This document shows positions 46,255 through 55,893 of a stretch of DNA of 64,000 nt, in pieces; position 1 is the stretch's first letter, and each line of letters begins with the position of its first letter. Origin of the DNA: Novipirellula aureliae. Its GTDB lineage: Bacteria > Planctomycetota > Planctomycetia > Pirellulales > Pirellulaceae. The notes under the pieces are model-generated. The model was not told the DNA's origin. It made no database searches and was given only the letters and a program-made list of their open reading frames with translations. The stretch is from the NCBI RefSeq assembly GCF_007860185.1, contig NZ_SJPY01000003.1:620001-684000 (forward strand), given 5' to 3'. A program made the position numbers and the translations under genes.

Positions 46255-47118
46255 ATGCTAATTATCAATGCGATTGCGACGATAGGCGGGCTGACGTTTG
46301 TCTTAGCCTCGTTACTCGTCGTGGCGAATCGCTATTTGCACGTGACCGAAGACGTTCGCATCGAACAGGTCGAGGACATGTTGCCGCACACAAATTGTGG
46401 TGCCTGTGGGTACCCCGGATGCCGTGCGTTCGCTGAAGCTTTGGTCCGTGGTGAAGCTCCGCCGGCAAAGTGTTCGGTCAGCGGCCCCGCGGACCATGCT
46501 CGCATTGCAGCGTTCTTGGGTGTCGATGTTGGCTCGCAAGAGAAGCGGGTCGCTCGTTTGGCTTGCGCGGGCGGCAACAACGTCGCTCGCAATCGCGCGA
46601 TCTACCAAGGGCAAGCATCGTGTGCTGCCGCCGCATTGGTCGCGGGTGGTGGGAAAGCTTGTTTCTGGGGCTGCCTCGGCATCGGTGACTGCGAGGTCGC
46701 GTGCGACTTCGATGCGATCACAATGAACCCCAATGAATTGCCTGTCGTCAATGAAGACCTCTGTACCGCTTGCGGCGATTGCGTCGAGGCATGCCCCAAG
46801 GATCTGTTTTCGATCCACCCGGTCAGCCATCGACTGTGGGTTGCTTGCTCTTCCTTGGAGGCAGGCGACGGAGTGCTTGAGGAATGTGAAGTCGCATGTA
46901 CCGCTTGCACTCGATGTGCCATGGATGCTCCCGAACAAATCACGATGATCAACAACTTACCGGTTGTCGATTACCGCAAAGGGCCGCAAAATCGCGAGCC
47001 GACGCAGCGTTGTCCGACCGGAGCCATTGTTTGGCTCGACGAAAAGCTTGGCGTCGTCAAAGGCGAAGCGGCTCGAAAAGTCATCCGCAAGGGTGAAATT
47101 CACAATACAACGACTTAA
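46255..47118 (+). CDS. rnfB: Ion-translocating complex subunit RnfB
   Basis: Ferredoxin-facing subunit of the Rnf complex, which couples electron flow from ferredoxin to NAD with Na+ or H+ export. From ATG 46255 (GAGGTG upstream) it has 287 residues: one N-terminal helix (3-24), the RnfB cluster domain with HTNCGACGYPGC, then GCLGIGDCEVACDFDAI and CTACGDCVEACPKDL. The last ferredoxin pair is altered: CTACTRCAMDAP lacks the fourth Cys, and the final motif keeps only QRCPTGA. First gene of the operon, unlike the common rnfCDGEAB order. The gap to the PFOR gene is 51 bp. Confidence 0.93.
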   Translation: MLIINAIATIGGLTFVLASLLVVANRYLHVTEDVRIEQVEDMLPHTNCGACGYPGCRAFAEALVRGEAPPAKCSVSGPADHARIAAFLGVDVGSQEKRVARLACAGGNNVARNRAIYQGQASCAAAALVAGGGKACFWGCLGIGDCEVACDFDAITMNPNELPVVNEDLCTACGDCVEACPKDLFSIHPVSHRLWVACSSLEAGDGVLEECEVACTACTRCAMDAPEQITMINNLPVVDYRKGPQNREPTQRCPTGAIVWLDEKLGVVKGEAARKVIRKGEIHNTTT

Positions 47119-47169
47119 ACGTTGAACTCCATCGATACCTTTTAACCATAACTCTATTTGACTCGAATC

Positions 47170-50100
47170 ATGGCAAAACCAGTACCTTCATTCAAATTCC
47201 CTGGAACTCGTGGCGCAGTCGATGGTAACACGGCGGTCATTTTATGTGAACGTGAAGGAACCGACGCTGCCGGTGCCTATCCAATCACCCCGTCGACGCA
47301 GATGGGCGAATACTGGGCCGACGCAGCGGCTCAGGGTTACGTCAACACGTCGGGCCGTCCGCTGATTTTTATCGAGCCGGAAGGCGAACATGCTGCTGCC
47401 GCTGTGACCGCTGGTTTGTCGATGACGGGCCTACGAGCGAGTAATTTTTCATCGGGTCAAGGGATCGCCTACATGCACGAATCGTTGTATGCCGCGGTCG
47501 GCAAACGATTGACTTACGTGCTAAATGTCGGTGCCCGCGCGATGACCAAATCGACGTTGAACGTGCATGCCGGTCATGATGATTATCACTGCATGGACGA
47601 CACCGGCTTCTTCCAAATGTTCGCCAAAGACGCCCAGGCCGCAGCGGATCTGAACATCATCTCCCACCGTATTGCTGAGCTGGCTTTGACTCCGGGTGCG
47701 ATCGCTCAAGACGGTTTCTTGACCACGCACTTGATCGAGTCGATTCAAATTCCTGAACGGGAATTGATCCAGCAATTTCTTGGTCGGCCTGACGATATTA
47801 TCGACACCCCGACGCCTGCCCAGCAGATTCTTTACGGTGACACGCGTCGCCGCATCCCAGAGATTTGGACGGTCGACGATCCGATCATGACGGGTACAGT
47901 CCAGAACCAAGATTCTTACATGCAAAGCGTCGCGGCGCAGCGTCCCTACTTCTTTGACCACATTGAGGAATTAGCGGACAAATCGTATGAAGAGTTCTAT
48001 CAACTGACTGGCCGCCGTTACGATCGTGTGATGACGTACAAAGCCGACGATGCCGATTACTTGATTTTCGGTCAAGGCAGCATGGTTCCGACGGCAGAAG
48101 TCGTAGCCGACTATCTGCGAGAATCTCGCGGTATCAAAGTTGGCGTGGTCAACTTGGTGATGTTCCGCCCCTTCCCCGCCGATTTAGTTGGCAAGATCTT
48201 GCAAGGTAAAAAGGGCGTGGCCGTCCTCGAACGGCTCGACCAACCCTTGGCCGTCGACTTGCCACTGATGCGTGAAGTCCGGGCGACGATGAGTCGTTGT
48301 CTGGAAAACGGACGCGACAAGAAAGAACAACCGTTCAAGCATCTGCCCGCCTACACCTCGCTGACCGATGCACCGTCTCTCTATTCCGGGTCGTTCGGGA
48401 TGGGCAGCCGTGACCTGCAACCGGAAGGTATCATCGCGGCGATCGAAAACATGTTGCCCGAAGGTGGACGACGCAAATTCTTCTATTTGTCGATCGACTT
48501 TTTACGCGAAAATCCGGTCAGCCCCAAACAGCGAATCCATCAAGAAAACATTTCGGATAAGTATCCGAATATCCGCGACCTAGCGATTCGTGGCAGCGAA
48601 AATCCGAACTTGATGCCCGACAGCAGTATTACCGTGCGAATGCACTCGGTCGGCGGTTGGGGAGCGATCACGACGGGCAAAAACTTGGCGATGACGCTCT
48701 ACGATTTGCTCGACTATCACATCAAGGCAAACCCGAAATACGGCAGTGAAAAGAAGGGGCAACCGACGACCTATTACTTGTCGGCATCGCCGGAACCGAT
48801 CCGCGTCAACAGCGAATACTTTTACGTCGACGTCGTTTTGTCACCCGACCCCAACGTCTTCAATCACACCAACGCGTTGGCGGGATTGAAGGAAGGCGGT
48901 TGTTTCATCATTCAAAGCGACCTCCAATCACCCGAAGAGGTTTGGCGAAGCATCCCTGAACCGTATCGGCGCATCATTTCCGACAAAAAGATCAAACTGT
49001 TCTACCTCGATGCTTTCCAAATCGCTCGCGAAGTCGCCAGTGATTCGGATCTACAATTGCGAATGCAAGGAATCGCATTCCAAGGAGCGTTCTTTGCCGC
49101 TTCACCGGTCGCTGAGAAAGCAGGATTGTCCGAGCAACGATTACTCGAAGCAATTCACGATCAACTGAAAGCAAAATTCGGCGGCAAAGGTGCTCGTATC
49201 GTCGATGAAAACATGCAGGTGGTCAAACGTGGCTACGACGAAATCAAACCGGTGCCACATGGAGATGTGACACAGGAAGAAGCGAGCAACAATGGTGCTT
49301 CGAAGGAACCCGCATTGCCGGTCCTGTTGAACAGACAACCGAAGAGCCAATCGGCATTGACCGACATTCATCGGTTCTGGGAGCAAACCGGTTCATTTTA
49401 TGCTCGCGGCATGGGCACCGATACAATCACCGACCCCTTTATCGGTTTGGGAACCATTCCCGCCGTCACGACATTGTTCCGCGACATGAGCGGCATTCGC
49501 TTCGAGCATCCCCAATGGATCGCAGAGAATTGCACCGCTTGTGGCAAGTGCTACACGGTATGTCCCGACACAGCGATCCCTGGTTTGGTAAGTGAGGTTG
49601 GTGAGATCTTCGATACGATGATCGAGCGGGTTCGCAAACAGAAACCTGACTTAAAACACCTACCACGTCAATCGCGAAAAGTGGCCCAGCGTTTACGGGA
49701 CATCTTCAACGATGCAAAAGAAACCGACAACGTTGCTGGCATGATCGACGGTGCGATCGCGCAAACGATTCGCGAATGTAAAGACGCACCAGAGACGGTG
49801 GAAGAGATCAAATCGGAACTAAAATTGTTCCGCGATGAAATTGGCGACTTCCAATTCGCCCTGTCGCGGCCCTACTACACCAACAAGGAAAAAGAAGCCG
49901 CAGGCGAAGGTGGATTGCTGAGCATCACCGTCAATCCCTACACCTGTAAAGGATGTATGGAATGCGTCGAGGTTTGTGATGACGATGCCCTGCGGGTTGT
50001 TAAACAAACCGAGGAATCCGTTAAGTCACTACAACGAAATTGGTCGGTTTGGCAGGACTTGCCAACCACACCGCAAAAGTACATCCGTGTCCAGGATATG

Positions 50101-52098
50101 GAACAAGGCATCGGTGCTCTCGAAACGATGCTGCTCGACAAACGAAACTACTCGGCAATGGCTAGTGGTGATGGGGCTTGTCTCGGTTGTGGTGAAAAGA
50201 GCATCGTGCATATCTTTACGGCAACGGTCGAAGCTCTGATGCAACCTCGTGTCAGCAAGCATATCGATTATCTGACGGGACTCATCGAAAAGATGGAAAG
50301 TCATATCCATCGCAAGCTGATCCAAGACATTGACGTCAGTGATCCGGCCGCGTTGTCAAAAACCATCGAAGAGATCGGGTCGGGCGATGTTACCCTAGGC
50401 AGTATCGCGAAGTTGATCGAGGAAAAAACGGGCGGCCAACCCATCGACCAAGAATGGCTCAATCGAATCACTCGTCTGTTGGAAAAACTGAAAAAGCTGA
50501 AGTGGAATTACACCGCTGGGACCAGCGGTCGTGGGCGTGCAAATGCCGGCATGATCAACTCGACCGGATGCTCCTCGGTTTGGGGAAGCACGTTCCCGTT
50601 CAACCCGTATCCGTTCCCATGGGCGAACCACTTGTTCCAAGATTCGACATCGGTTGCACTCGGTCTCTTCGAGGGGCACATGAGCAAGATGGCTGATGGT
50701 TTCCGTGTCATTCGCATGGTCGAAAGCGAATTAAACGACCAACGTCCAATCGACGAAAAATCGATGACCCATTTCAATTGGGAGCATTTCACGGATGAAG
50801 AATGGGAACTCTGCCCACCCGTGATTGCCATGGGTGGCGACGGAGCGATGTACGACATCGGTTTCCAAAACTTGTCTCGCGCGATGATGTCGGGCAAACC
50901 GATCAAGGTCGTCGTGCTCGATACACAGGTCTATTCGAACACGGGCGGACAAGCGTGCACCTCGGGCTTCTTTGGCCAGATCTCCGACATGGCCCAATAT
51001 GGCAAAGCGACCAAGGGCAAACCCGAGGTTCGTAAGGAAATCGGCTTGATTGGAATGGCACACCGCACGACTTACGTCATGCAAAGTGCGATTTCGAATC
51101 CGAATCACTTGATCGAAGGGTTCATTGAGGGGCTCAAAACGCGGCGGCCTGCCCTGTTCAATCTCTACACCTCATGCCAGCCCGAGCACGGTATCGGTGA
51201 CAACATGAGTGCGAACCAAGCGAAATTGGCCGTCGAGTCACGGGCTTACCCGTTGTTCCGCTACAACCCGGATCATGGCCATCTGCCCGAAGATTGCTTC
51301 GACCTCGACGGCAACCCGTCGATCGATGAAACGTGGCCGACTTATGAGCTGAATTATATCGACAGCGGGCGCAAAAAATCGATGGAGATCCCGATGACGT
51401 TCGCTGACTTTGCGGCGACGGAACATCGTTTCCGCAAACATTTCCGCGTCGCGCCGATTGAGACTTGGAACGACAAGATGGTCCCAGTGGCCGAATTTCT
51501 GGAGATGTCCGACGAAGATCGCGAGGGCATGTTCCCTTACATTTGGAGCGTCAACCGCGACTCGGAATTGATGCGGTTGTTGGTCGCCGAGCCGATCATT
51601 CGTTCCTGTGAAGATCGTCGTGATTTCTGGGGCATGCTACGTTCGATCGCTCGCGTCGGAGAAAAAACGATCGACCGAAGTGAAGTCGAAAACGAAGTTC
51701 GTCAAGAGATGACTCAGCGAATTGCGATGGGCCTTGCCAACATGATGTCAGGCGGCGGTGTCGCAGCGATGGTGTCAGGATCAAACGGCAGCTCGTCAGC
51801 AATCATCGATGCGGTTCCGAAAACCGATGCTCCCTCATCCGGCGACAATTACCTGGCTCCTTGGATCGATACACCCGAGTGCACATCGTGCGACGAGTGT
51901 GTGAATTTGAACAAGAAGATTTTCGCCTACAACGACAAGAAGAAAGCGGTCATCAAGGATCCCAATGGCGGTCCGTATTCGGACCTCGTCAAAGCGGCCG
52001 AAAAGTGTACTGCTGGGATCATTCATCCAGGGTTGCCGAAGGACCGCAGCGGCAAGGATATCGAAAAATGGATCGCACGAGGTGAGAAGTTTAACTAA
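47170..52098 (+). CDS. Pyruvate:ferredoxin oxidoreductase, expanded single-chain form
   Basis: Oxidises pyruvate (or another 2-oxoacid) to acyl-CoA and CO2 with low-potential electrons, or works in reverse. The chain has 1642 residues; usual NifJ types have about 1170-1200. Order: alpha domain (REGTDAAGAYPITPSTQMGE), domain II, gamma domain (RMHSVGGWGAITTGKN near 490), ferredoxin motif A (CTACGKCYTVCP from 788), an insert of about 110 residues, motif B (CKGCMECVEVC from 926), TPP domain (GDGACLGCGEKS near 1000; GGDGAMYDIG near 1222 with the later NTGGQ), then a C-terminal extension with another cluster motif, CTSCDEC at 1571-1577. A helical insert lies around 1030-1110. Starts at ATG 47170 (a TTG lies 12 bp upstream). 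Its stop overlaps the rnfC start. Confidence 0.93.
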   Translation: MAKPVPSFKFPGTRGAVDGNTAVILCEREGTDAAGAYPITPSTQMGEYWADAAAQGYVNTSGRPLIFIEPEGEHAAAAVTAGLSMTGLRASNFSSGQGIAYMHESLYAAVGKRLTYVLNVGARAMTKSTLNVHAGHDDYHCMDDTGFFQMFAKDAQAAADLNIISHRIAELALTPGAIAQDGFLTTHLIESIQIPERELIQQFLGRPDDIIDTPTPAQQILYGDTRRRIPEIWTVDDPIMTGTVQNQDSYMQSVAAQRPYFFDHIEELADKSYEEFYQLTGRRYDRVMTYKADDADYLIFGQGSMVPTAEVVADYLRESRGIKVGVVNLVMFRPFPADLVGKILQGKKGVAVLERLDQPLAVDLPLMREVRATMSRCLENGRDKKEQPFKHLPAYTSLTDAPSLYSGSFGMGSRDLQPEGIIAAIENMLPEGGRRKFFYLSIDFLRENPVSPKQRIHQENISDKYPNIRDLAIRGSENPNLMPDSSITVRMHSVGGWGAITTGKNLAMTLYDLLDYHIKANPKYGSEKKGQPTTYYLSASPEPIRVNSEYFYVDVVLSPDPNVFNHTNALAGLKEGGCFIIQSDLQSPEEVWRSIPEPYRRIISDKKIKLFYLDAFQIAREVASDSDLQLRMQGIAFQGAFFAASPVAEKAGLSEQRLLEAIHDQLKAKFGGKGARIVDENMQVVKRGYDEIKPVPHGDVTQEEASNNGASKEPALPVLLNRQPKSQSALTDIHRFWEQTGSFYARGMGTDTITDPFIGLGTIPAVTTLFRDMSGIRFEHPQWIAENCTACGKCYTVCPDTAIPGLVSEVGEIFDTMIERVRKQKPDLKHLPRQSRKVAQRLRDIFNDAKETDNVAGMIDGAIAQTIRECKDAPETVEEIKSELKLFRDEIGDFQFALSRPYYTNKEKEAAGEGGLLSITVNPYTCKGCMECVEVCDDDALRVVKQTEESVKSLQRNWSVWQDLPTTPQKYIRVQDMEQGIGALETMLLDKRNYSAMASGDGACLGCGEKSIVHIFTATVEALMQPRVSKHIDYLTGLIEKMESHIHRKLIQDIDVSDPAALSKTIEEIGSGDVTLGSIAKLIEEKTGGQPIDQEWLNRITRLLEKLKKLKWNYTAGTSGRGRANAGMINSTGCSSVWGSTFPFNPYPFPWANHLFQDSTSVALGLFEGHMSKMADGFRVIRMVESELNDQRPIDEKSMTHFNWEHFTDEEWELCPPVIAMGGDGAMYDIGFQNLSRAMMSGKPIKVVVLDTQVYSNTGGQACTSGFFGQISDMAQYGKATKGKPEVRKEIGLIGMAHRTTYVMQSAISNPNHLIEGFIEGLKTRRPALFNLYTSCQPEHGIGDNMSANQAKLAVESRAYPLFRYNPDHGHLPEDCFDLDGNPSIDETWPTYELNYIDSGRKKSMEIPMTFADFAATEHRFRKHFRVAPIETWNDKMVPVAEFLEMSDEDREGMFPYIWSVNRDSELMRLLVAEPIIRSCEDRRDFWGMLRSIARVGEKTIDRSEVENEVRQEMTQRIAMGLANMMSGGGVAAMVSGSNGSSSAIIDAVPKTDAPSSGDNYLAPWIDTPECTSCDECVNLNKKIFAYNDKKKAVIKDPNGGPYSDLVKAAEKCTAGIIHPGLPKDRSGKDIEKWIARGEKFN

Positions 52099-53471
52099 TG
52101 TTTGACGCTGTAAAACATCTCTTTGGCGTCAAAACGTTCGCCCATGGGATCCACCCGCCCGACTCGAAAAACGACACGAAAGAATTGGCGATTCACCAAT
52201 TCCCGTTTGCCGAGTTGTTGATCGTACCATTTTCGCAGCATATCGGTAAACCGGCGATCCCAATCGTCGGTGAAGGCGCAGAGGTGACGCGTGGGCAAAT
52301 GATCGCCAAGCCCGATGGTTTTATGTCGGTCGCAATTCATGCACCCGCAACGGGTGTGATTCGAAGCATCAGCTTGACACCTGCGATCAACGGCAAGATG
52401 ACGCCAGGGTTCTTTTTGGAACCCTACACGGCATCGACCCAAGAGGTCATGGAAGGTCCGCCGGTGATGCCGGATACGGCAAGCAGCGAAGAGATTTTGT
52501 CCGCGATTCAGAACGCTGGTGTGGTTGGTCTCGGAGGCGCCGGGTTTCCAACCCATGCCAAATTGAAGGTTCCTGAAGGCAAATCGGTCGACGCTTTGAT
52601 TATCAACGGAGCGGAATGTGAACCTTATTTGACGACCGATCATCGCGTCATGCTCGAACATGCCGAAGACGTGATGAAAGGAATCCCCTATCTGCTTCGC
52701 GCGACCGGGGCAAAGACCGTCGTGATTGCGGTCGAGTCAAACAAACCGGATGCCGCCGCAGCCCTTCGAAAAGCGCTGCCCGCAGACTTGCCGATCACGG
52801 TCGAAGTCTTGCCAGTGAAATACCCGCAAGGGGCTGAGAAGATGTTGGTCTCGGCACTACTCGGACGCGAAATCCCGTCGGGCGGCTTGCCGCTTGATGT
52901 CGGCGTCATCTGTACCAATGTCGGAACCACTGCTGAAATCGGGCACCTCTTGCCTCGCGGCATGGGGCTTTACGAACGTGTCATCACGGTCGGAGGGCCT
53001 GCGGTCAAAAAGAAGGGGAACTACCGAATCCCGATCGGCACACCGCTTCGCTATATCCTCGATACCGTTGGCACCGAAGACGACATCACCACCGTTGTCA
53101 TGGGTGGGCCGATGATGGGGGCGGCGGCATCGAGTTTGGACATCTCGATTACCAAGGGGTCGACCGGCGTGATTGCGTTCACGCACCGAGAAACCGGCCG
53201 AGTCAACGAGATTCACGAATACCCGTGCATCAAGTGCGGAGCTTGTGTCGATGCCTGTCCGATTTTCTTAAACCCATCACAACTTGGGATATTGGCGTCA
53301 AAGGAACAGTACGAAACGATGGTTGACGAGTTTCATTTGCGAGATTGTTTTGAGTGCGGTTGTTGTACGTTCGTCTGTCCATCGCACATTCCGCTTGTGC
53401 AAAAGTTCCGCGTCGCCAAAGCCGCGTCGCGTAAAGCACAAGCGAAGGCCGCAGCGGAGGCAGCGAAATGA
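52098..53471 (+). CDS. rnfC: Ion-translocating complex subunit RnfC
   Basis: The NADH-side subunit, soluble and bound to the membrane part. The 457 residues have a flavin/NADH domain with GLGGAGFPTHAKL and INGAECEPYLTTDHRV, then two [4Fe-4S] motifs, CIKCGACVDACP and CFECGCCTFVCP, and a short Ala/Lys-rich tail. Its ATG overlaps the stop of the oxidoreductase by one base (TAATG), so the two are translationally coupled. Complete relative to the family, but with a shorter tail than the gammaproteobacterial form. Confidence 0.95.
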   Translation: MFDAVKHLFGVKTFAHGIHPPDSKNDTKELAIHQFPFAELLIVPFSQHIGKPAIPIVGEGAEVTRGQMIAKPDGFMSVAIHAPATGVIRSISLTPAINGKMTPGFFLEPYTASTQEVMEGPPVMPDTASSEEILSAIQNAGVVGLGGAGFPTHAKLKVPEGKSVDALIINGAECEPYLTTDHRVMLEHAEDVMKGIPYLLRATGAKTVVIAVESNKPDAAAALRKALPADLPITVEVLPVKYPQGAEKMLVSALLGREIPSGGLPLDVGVICTNVGTTAEIGHLLPRGMGLYERVITVGGPAVKKKGNYRIPIGTPLRYILDTVGTEDDITTVVMGGPMMGAAASSLDISITKGSTGVIAFTHRETGRVNEIHEYPCIKCGACVDACPIFLNPSQLGILASKEQYETMVDEFHLRDCFECGCCTFVCPSHIPLVQKFRVAKAASRKAQAKAAAEAAK

Positions 53472-54490
53472 CTCGGTTAGCAAAAACACTTACCATTCGA
53501 AGTTCACCTCATATCCGGGCGACGTCGGGTGTCGATTCGATCATGTTCAATGTCGTCTTGGCGATGTTGCCGGTCTGCTTCTACGCCGTTTACATCTTTG
53601 GGATGGCAGCGTTCCTCGTGCTCGCCACGTCCGTCGTCACCTGCGTCTTGACCGAACACCTGCTGTGCCGCATCAATGGCAAAGCAACGACAATTGGCGA
53701 TTGGTCCGTCGTGATTACAGGTGTCCTATACGGATTGACTTTGCCACCTTCGTTGCCTCTTTGGATGGTCGTCGCGGGAGGTGTGATCGCGGTCGGTGTC
53801 GGAAAATACCTGTTCGGCGGCTTGGGATACAACACGTTCAACGTCGCCTTGGTTGGGCGAGCGATCCTGCAGGCTGCATTTCCTGCGGCAATGACGACTT
53901 GGCCGGACGCGCCAGTGAACCGATTCGGATCACTGCCGTCATCGACGTTGGCCTTGCCGTTGACCAAACCGATATACGACGGAGTTTCATCGGCGACACC
54001 GCTTGCCGATTGGAAATTCAATCAAGTCGCTGCCGAAACCGGCGATTTGTTTATGGGCACGATCAGCGGCTCAACGGGCGAAACATGTGCCCTACTGATT
54101 CTGATCGGGGGCATTTATTTGGTGGCGCGGCGGATGATGAATTGGCGGATTCCGGTCGTCATCTTGGCGACGGTCGCCATTGCGACTGGGATTTTGCATT
54201 TGGTCGATCCTGAGCGTTACGCCAGCCCCACGTTTATGTTGTTTTCAGGTGGATTGATGCTTGGCGCCGTCTTCATGGCCAGCGACATGGTCGGTTCTCC
54301 GATCACGCATTGGGGGACCGTGATCTATTCGGTCCTGATTGGGCTGCTCGTTGTGCTGATTCGCGTTTGGGGTGGTATGCCCGAGGGAGTGATGTACGCG
54401 ATCCTTATCGGTAACGCGGCCACACCGCAAATTGATAGTTGGATCCAACCGAAGGTTTACGGGACGTCGACGCGGAGGGCAGCAACATGA
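53468..54490 (+). CDS. rnfD: Ion-translocating complex subunit RnfD
   Basis: Membrane subunit of about ten helices with a covalently bound FMN. 340 residues. The FMN site, usually S/T-G-A-T, reads DGVSSATPL with Thr177, so the Thr is kept but the Gly before it is Ser. GGLGYNTFNVALVGRA and the last helix (GVMYAILIGNAATPQIDSW) are typical. It starts four bases inside rnfC (ATGA overlap). The flavin transferase ApbE needed for attachment is not in this window. Confidence 0.95.
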   Translation: MTRLAKTLTIRSSPHIRATSGVDSIMFNVVLAMLPVCFYAVYIFGMAAFLVLATSVVTCVLTEHLLCRINGKATTIGDWSVVITGVLYGLTLPPSLPLWMVVAGGVIAVGVGKYLFGGLGYNTFNVALVGRAILQAAFPAAMTTWPDAPVNRFGSLPSSTLALPLTKPIYDGVSSATPLADWKFNQVAAETGDLFMGTISGSTGETCALLILIGGIYLVARRMMNWRIPVVILATVAIATGILHLVDPERYASPTFMLFSGGLMLGAVFMASDMVGSPITHWGTVIYSVLIGLLVVLIRVWGGMPEGVMYAILIGNAATPQIDSWIQPKVYGTSTRRAAT

Positions 54491-55239
54491 GCGAGACCGG
54501 ACTAAAAGAGGGGACACCCGAGACAAAGAATCCACCGGCACCCCAAACCGCATCAGCGGCCAAAATTTACAGCGTCGTGCTCGGCGTCGGTGTTGTATGC
54601 AGCTTGCTAATCGTCACGACCTACGAAGTGACGCGGCCGATCATCAAAGCAAACAAATTGGCGATGCGAGAACAAGCAATCCTGGACGTGATCCCCGGCG
54701 CCGTGACAAGTAAATCGTACCAGTTCGATGAGACGGATGCCCATTTCCACCCGGCCACCGCGGATGCCGAGGAATCTGAACTGATCTTTGCTGGCTACGA
54801 TGAAAAAGACAACTTGGTTGGATTGGCTATCGAAGCAAACGCGATGGGTTACCAGGATACGATTCGGTTGTTGTATGGCTATTCACCGGAAAAACAAGCG
54901 ATCGTAGGGATGAGTGTATTGGAAAGCCGAGAAACGCCCGGTTTAGGTGACCGCATCCAAACCGATCCCAATTTCCGTGCAAATTTTGAAGCGTTGGATG
55001 TCTCGGTCAACCCCAGCGGCGATGAGTTGGCTCACCCGATCGAGTTTGTAAAGGAAGGTGAAAAGCAAGAGCCTTGGCAGATCGACGGAATCACCGGAGC
55101 GACCATTTCTTCAAAGGCGACGGCGGACATGTTGAGGGCGAGCACGAGTGAGAAAATACCCTTGGTAAAAGCAAAAAGCGATGATTTTCGATCGGTTCCC
55201 AAACCTGAACTTGTCCCCGACACCGAGGGAGAGGAATAA
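54487..55239 (+). CDS. rnfG: Ion-translocating complex subunit RnfG
   Basis: Membrane-anchored periplasmic subunit with covalent FMN. From ATG 54487 (4-nt overlap with rnfD) it has 250 residues: one helix (about 25-45; SVVLGVGVVCSLLIVTTYEV) and the FMN-binding domain ending in DGITGATISSKA, with the flavin-carrying Thr206 intact. ESRETPGLGDRI is the other family block. It is followed by rnfE after a 3-bp gap. Confidence 0.95.
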   Translation: MSETGLKEGTPETKNPPAPQTASAAKIYSVVLGVGVVCSLLIVTTYEVTRPIIKANKLAMREQAILDVIPGAVTSKSYQFDETDAHFHPATADAEESELIFAGYDEKDNLVGLAIEANAMGYQDTIRLLYGYSPEKQAIVGMSVLESRETPGLGDRIQTDPNFRANFEALDVSVNPSGDELAHPIEFVKEGEKQEPWQIDGITGATISSKATADMLRASTSEKIPLVKAKSDDFRSVPKPELVPDTEGEE

Positions 55240-55242
55240 ACG

Positions 55243-55893
55243 ATGGCCATTGGTTTAGAAAAAGAGACGATGAACGACACGAACGACTTCCTCGATGGCA
55301 TCTTTAAACGCAATCCCGTTTTCGTACAAGTTCTTGGCATGTGCCCCACGTTGGCGGTGACCAATACCGGAGTCAATGCCTTGGCGATGGGGTTGGCAAC
55401 AGCGTTTGTGTTGCTGATGTCAAACATTGCCGTATCACTGCTGAGAAAGATTGTGCCCGCGCAGGTTCGCATCGTCACCTTCATTTTGGTGATTGCAACC
55501 TTTGTGACGATCGTCGACTATTTGATCCAAGCGATTAGTTTGGATTTGCATCGAGCATTGGGGGCATTCATTTCGCTGATCGTGGTCAACTGTTTGATTC
55601 TCGGCCGAGCGGAATCGTTTGCGTCCAAGCATGGGGTGATCCGTTCGATCAAGGATGGGCTTGGCATGGGGCTTGGGTTTCTGATCGGGTTACTTTGCTT
55701 AGGAATTGTCCGCGAAGTGATGGGCAATGGAACATTGTTCGGACTCCATTTGTTCGGCGAATCGTTCCAACCATGGACGGTGATGATGTTACCGCCCGGC
55801 GGCTTTTTCACGTTGGCAGCATGGCTATTGTTTTTCAATTGGCTCTCAAAGCGTCGAGCCGACAAGGCAATGCAACAAGAGGTGGTAAAATGA
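55243..55893 (+). CDS. rnfE: Ion-translocating complex subunit RnfE
   Basis: One of two homologous six-helix subunits that share a membrane-embedded [2Fe-2S] centre. The 216 residues have FKRNPVFVQVLGMCPTLAVT and ISLIVVNCLILGRAESFASK, each with the conserved half-site Cys. The C-terminus is hydrophobic (MLPPGGFFTLAAWLLFFNW) with a basic tail. ATG 55243 is used; ATG 55270 is possible. It overlaps rnfA by 4 nt. Confidence 0.95.
   Translation: MAIGLEKETMNDTNDFLDGIFKRNPVFVQVLGMCPTLAVTNTGVNALAMGLATAFVLLMSNIAVSLLRKIVPAQVRIVTFILVIATFVTIVDYLIQAISLDLHRALGAFISLIVVNCLILGRAESFASKHGVIRSIKDGLGMGLGFLIGLLCLGIVREVMGNGTLFGLHLFGESFQPWTVMMLPPGGFFTLAAWLLFFNWLSKRRADKAMQQEVVK

Noticed and set aside
53284-54213. 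309-codon plus frame inside rnfC/rnfD
   Set aside because: An Arg-rich shadow of rnfD in another frame.
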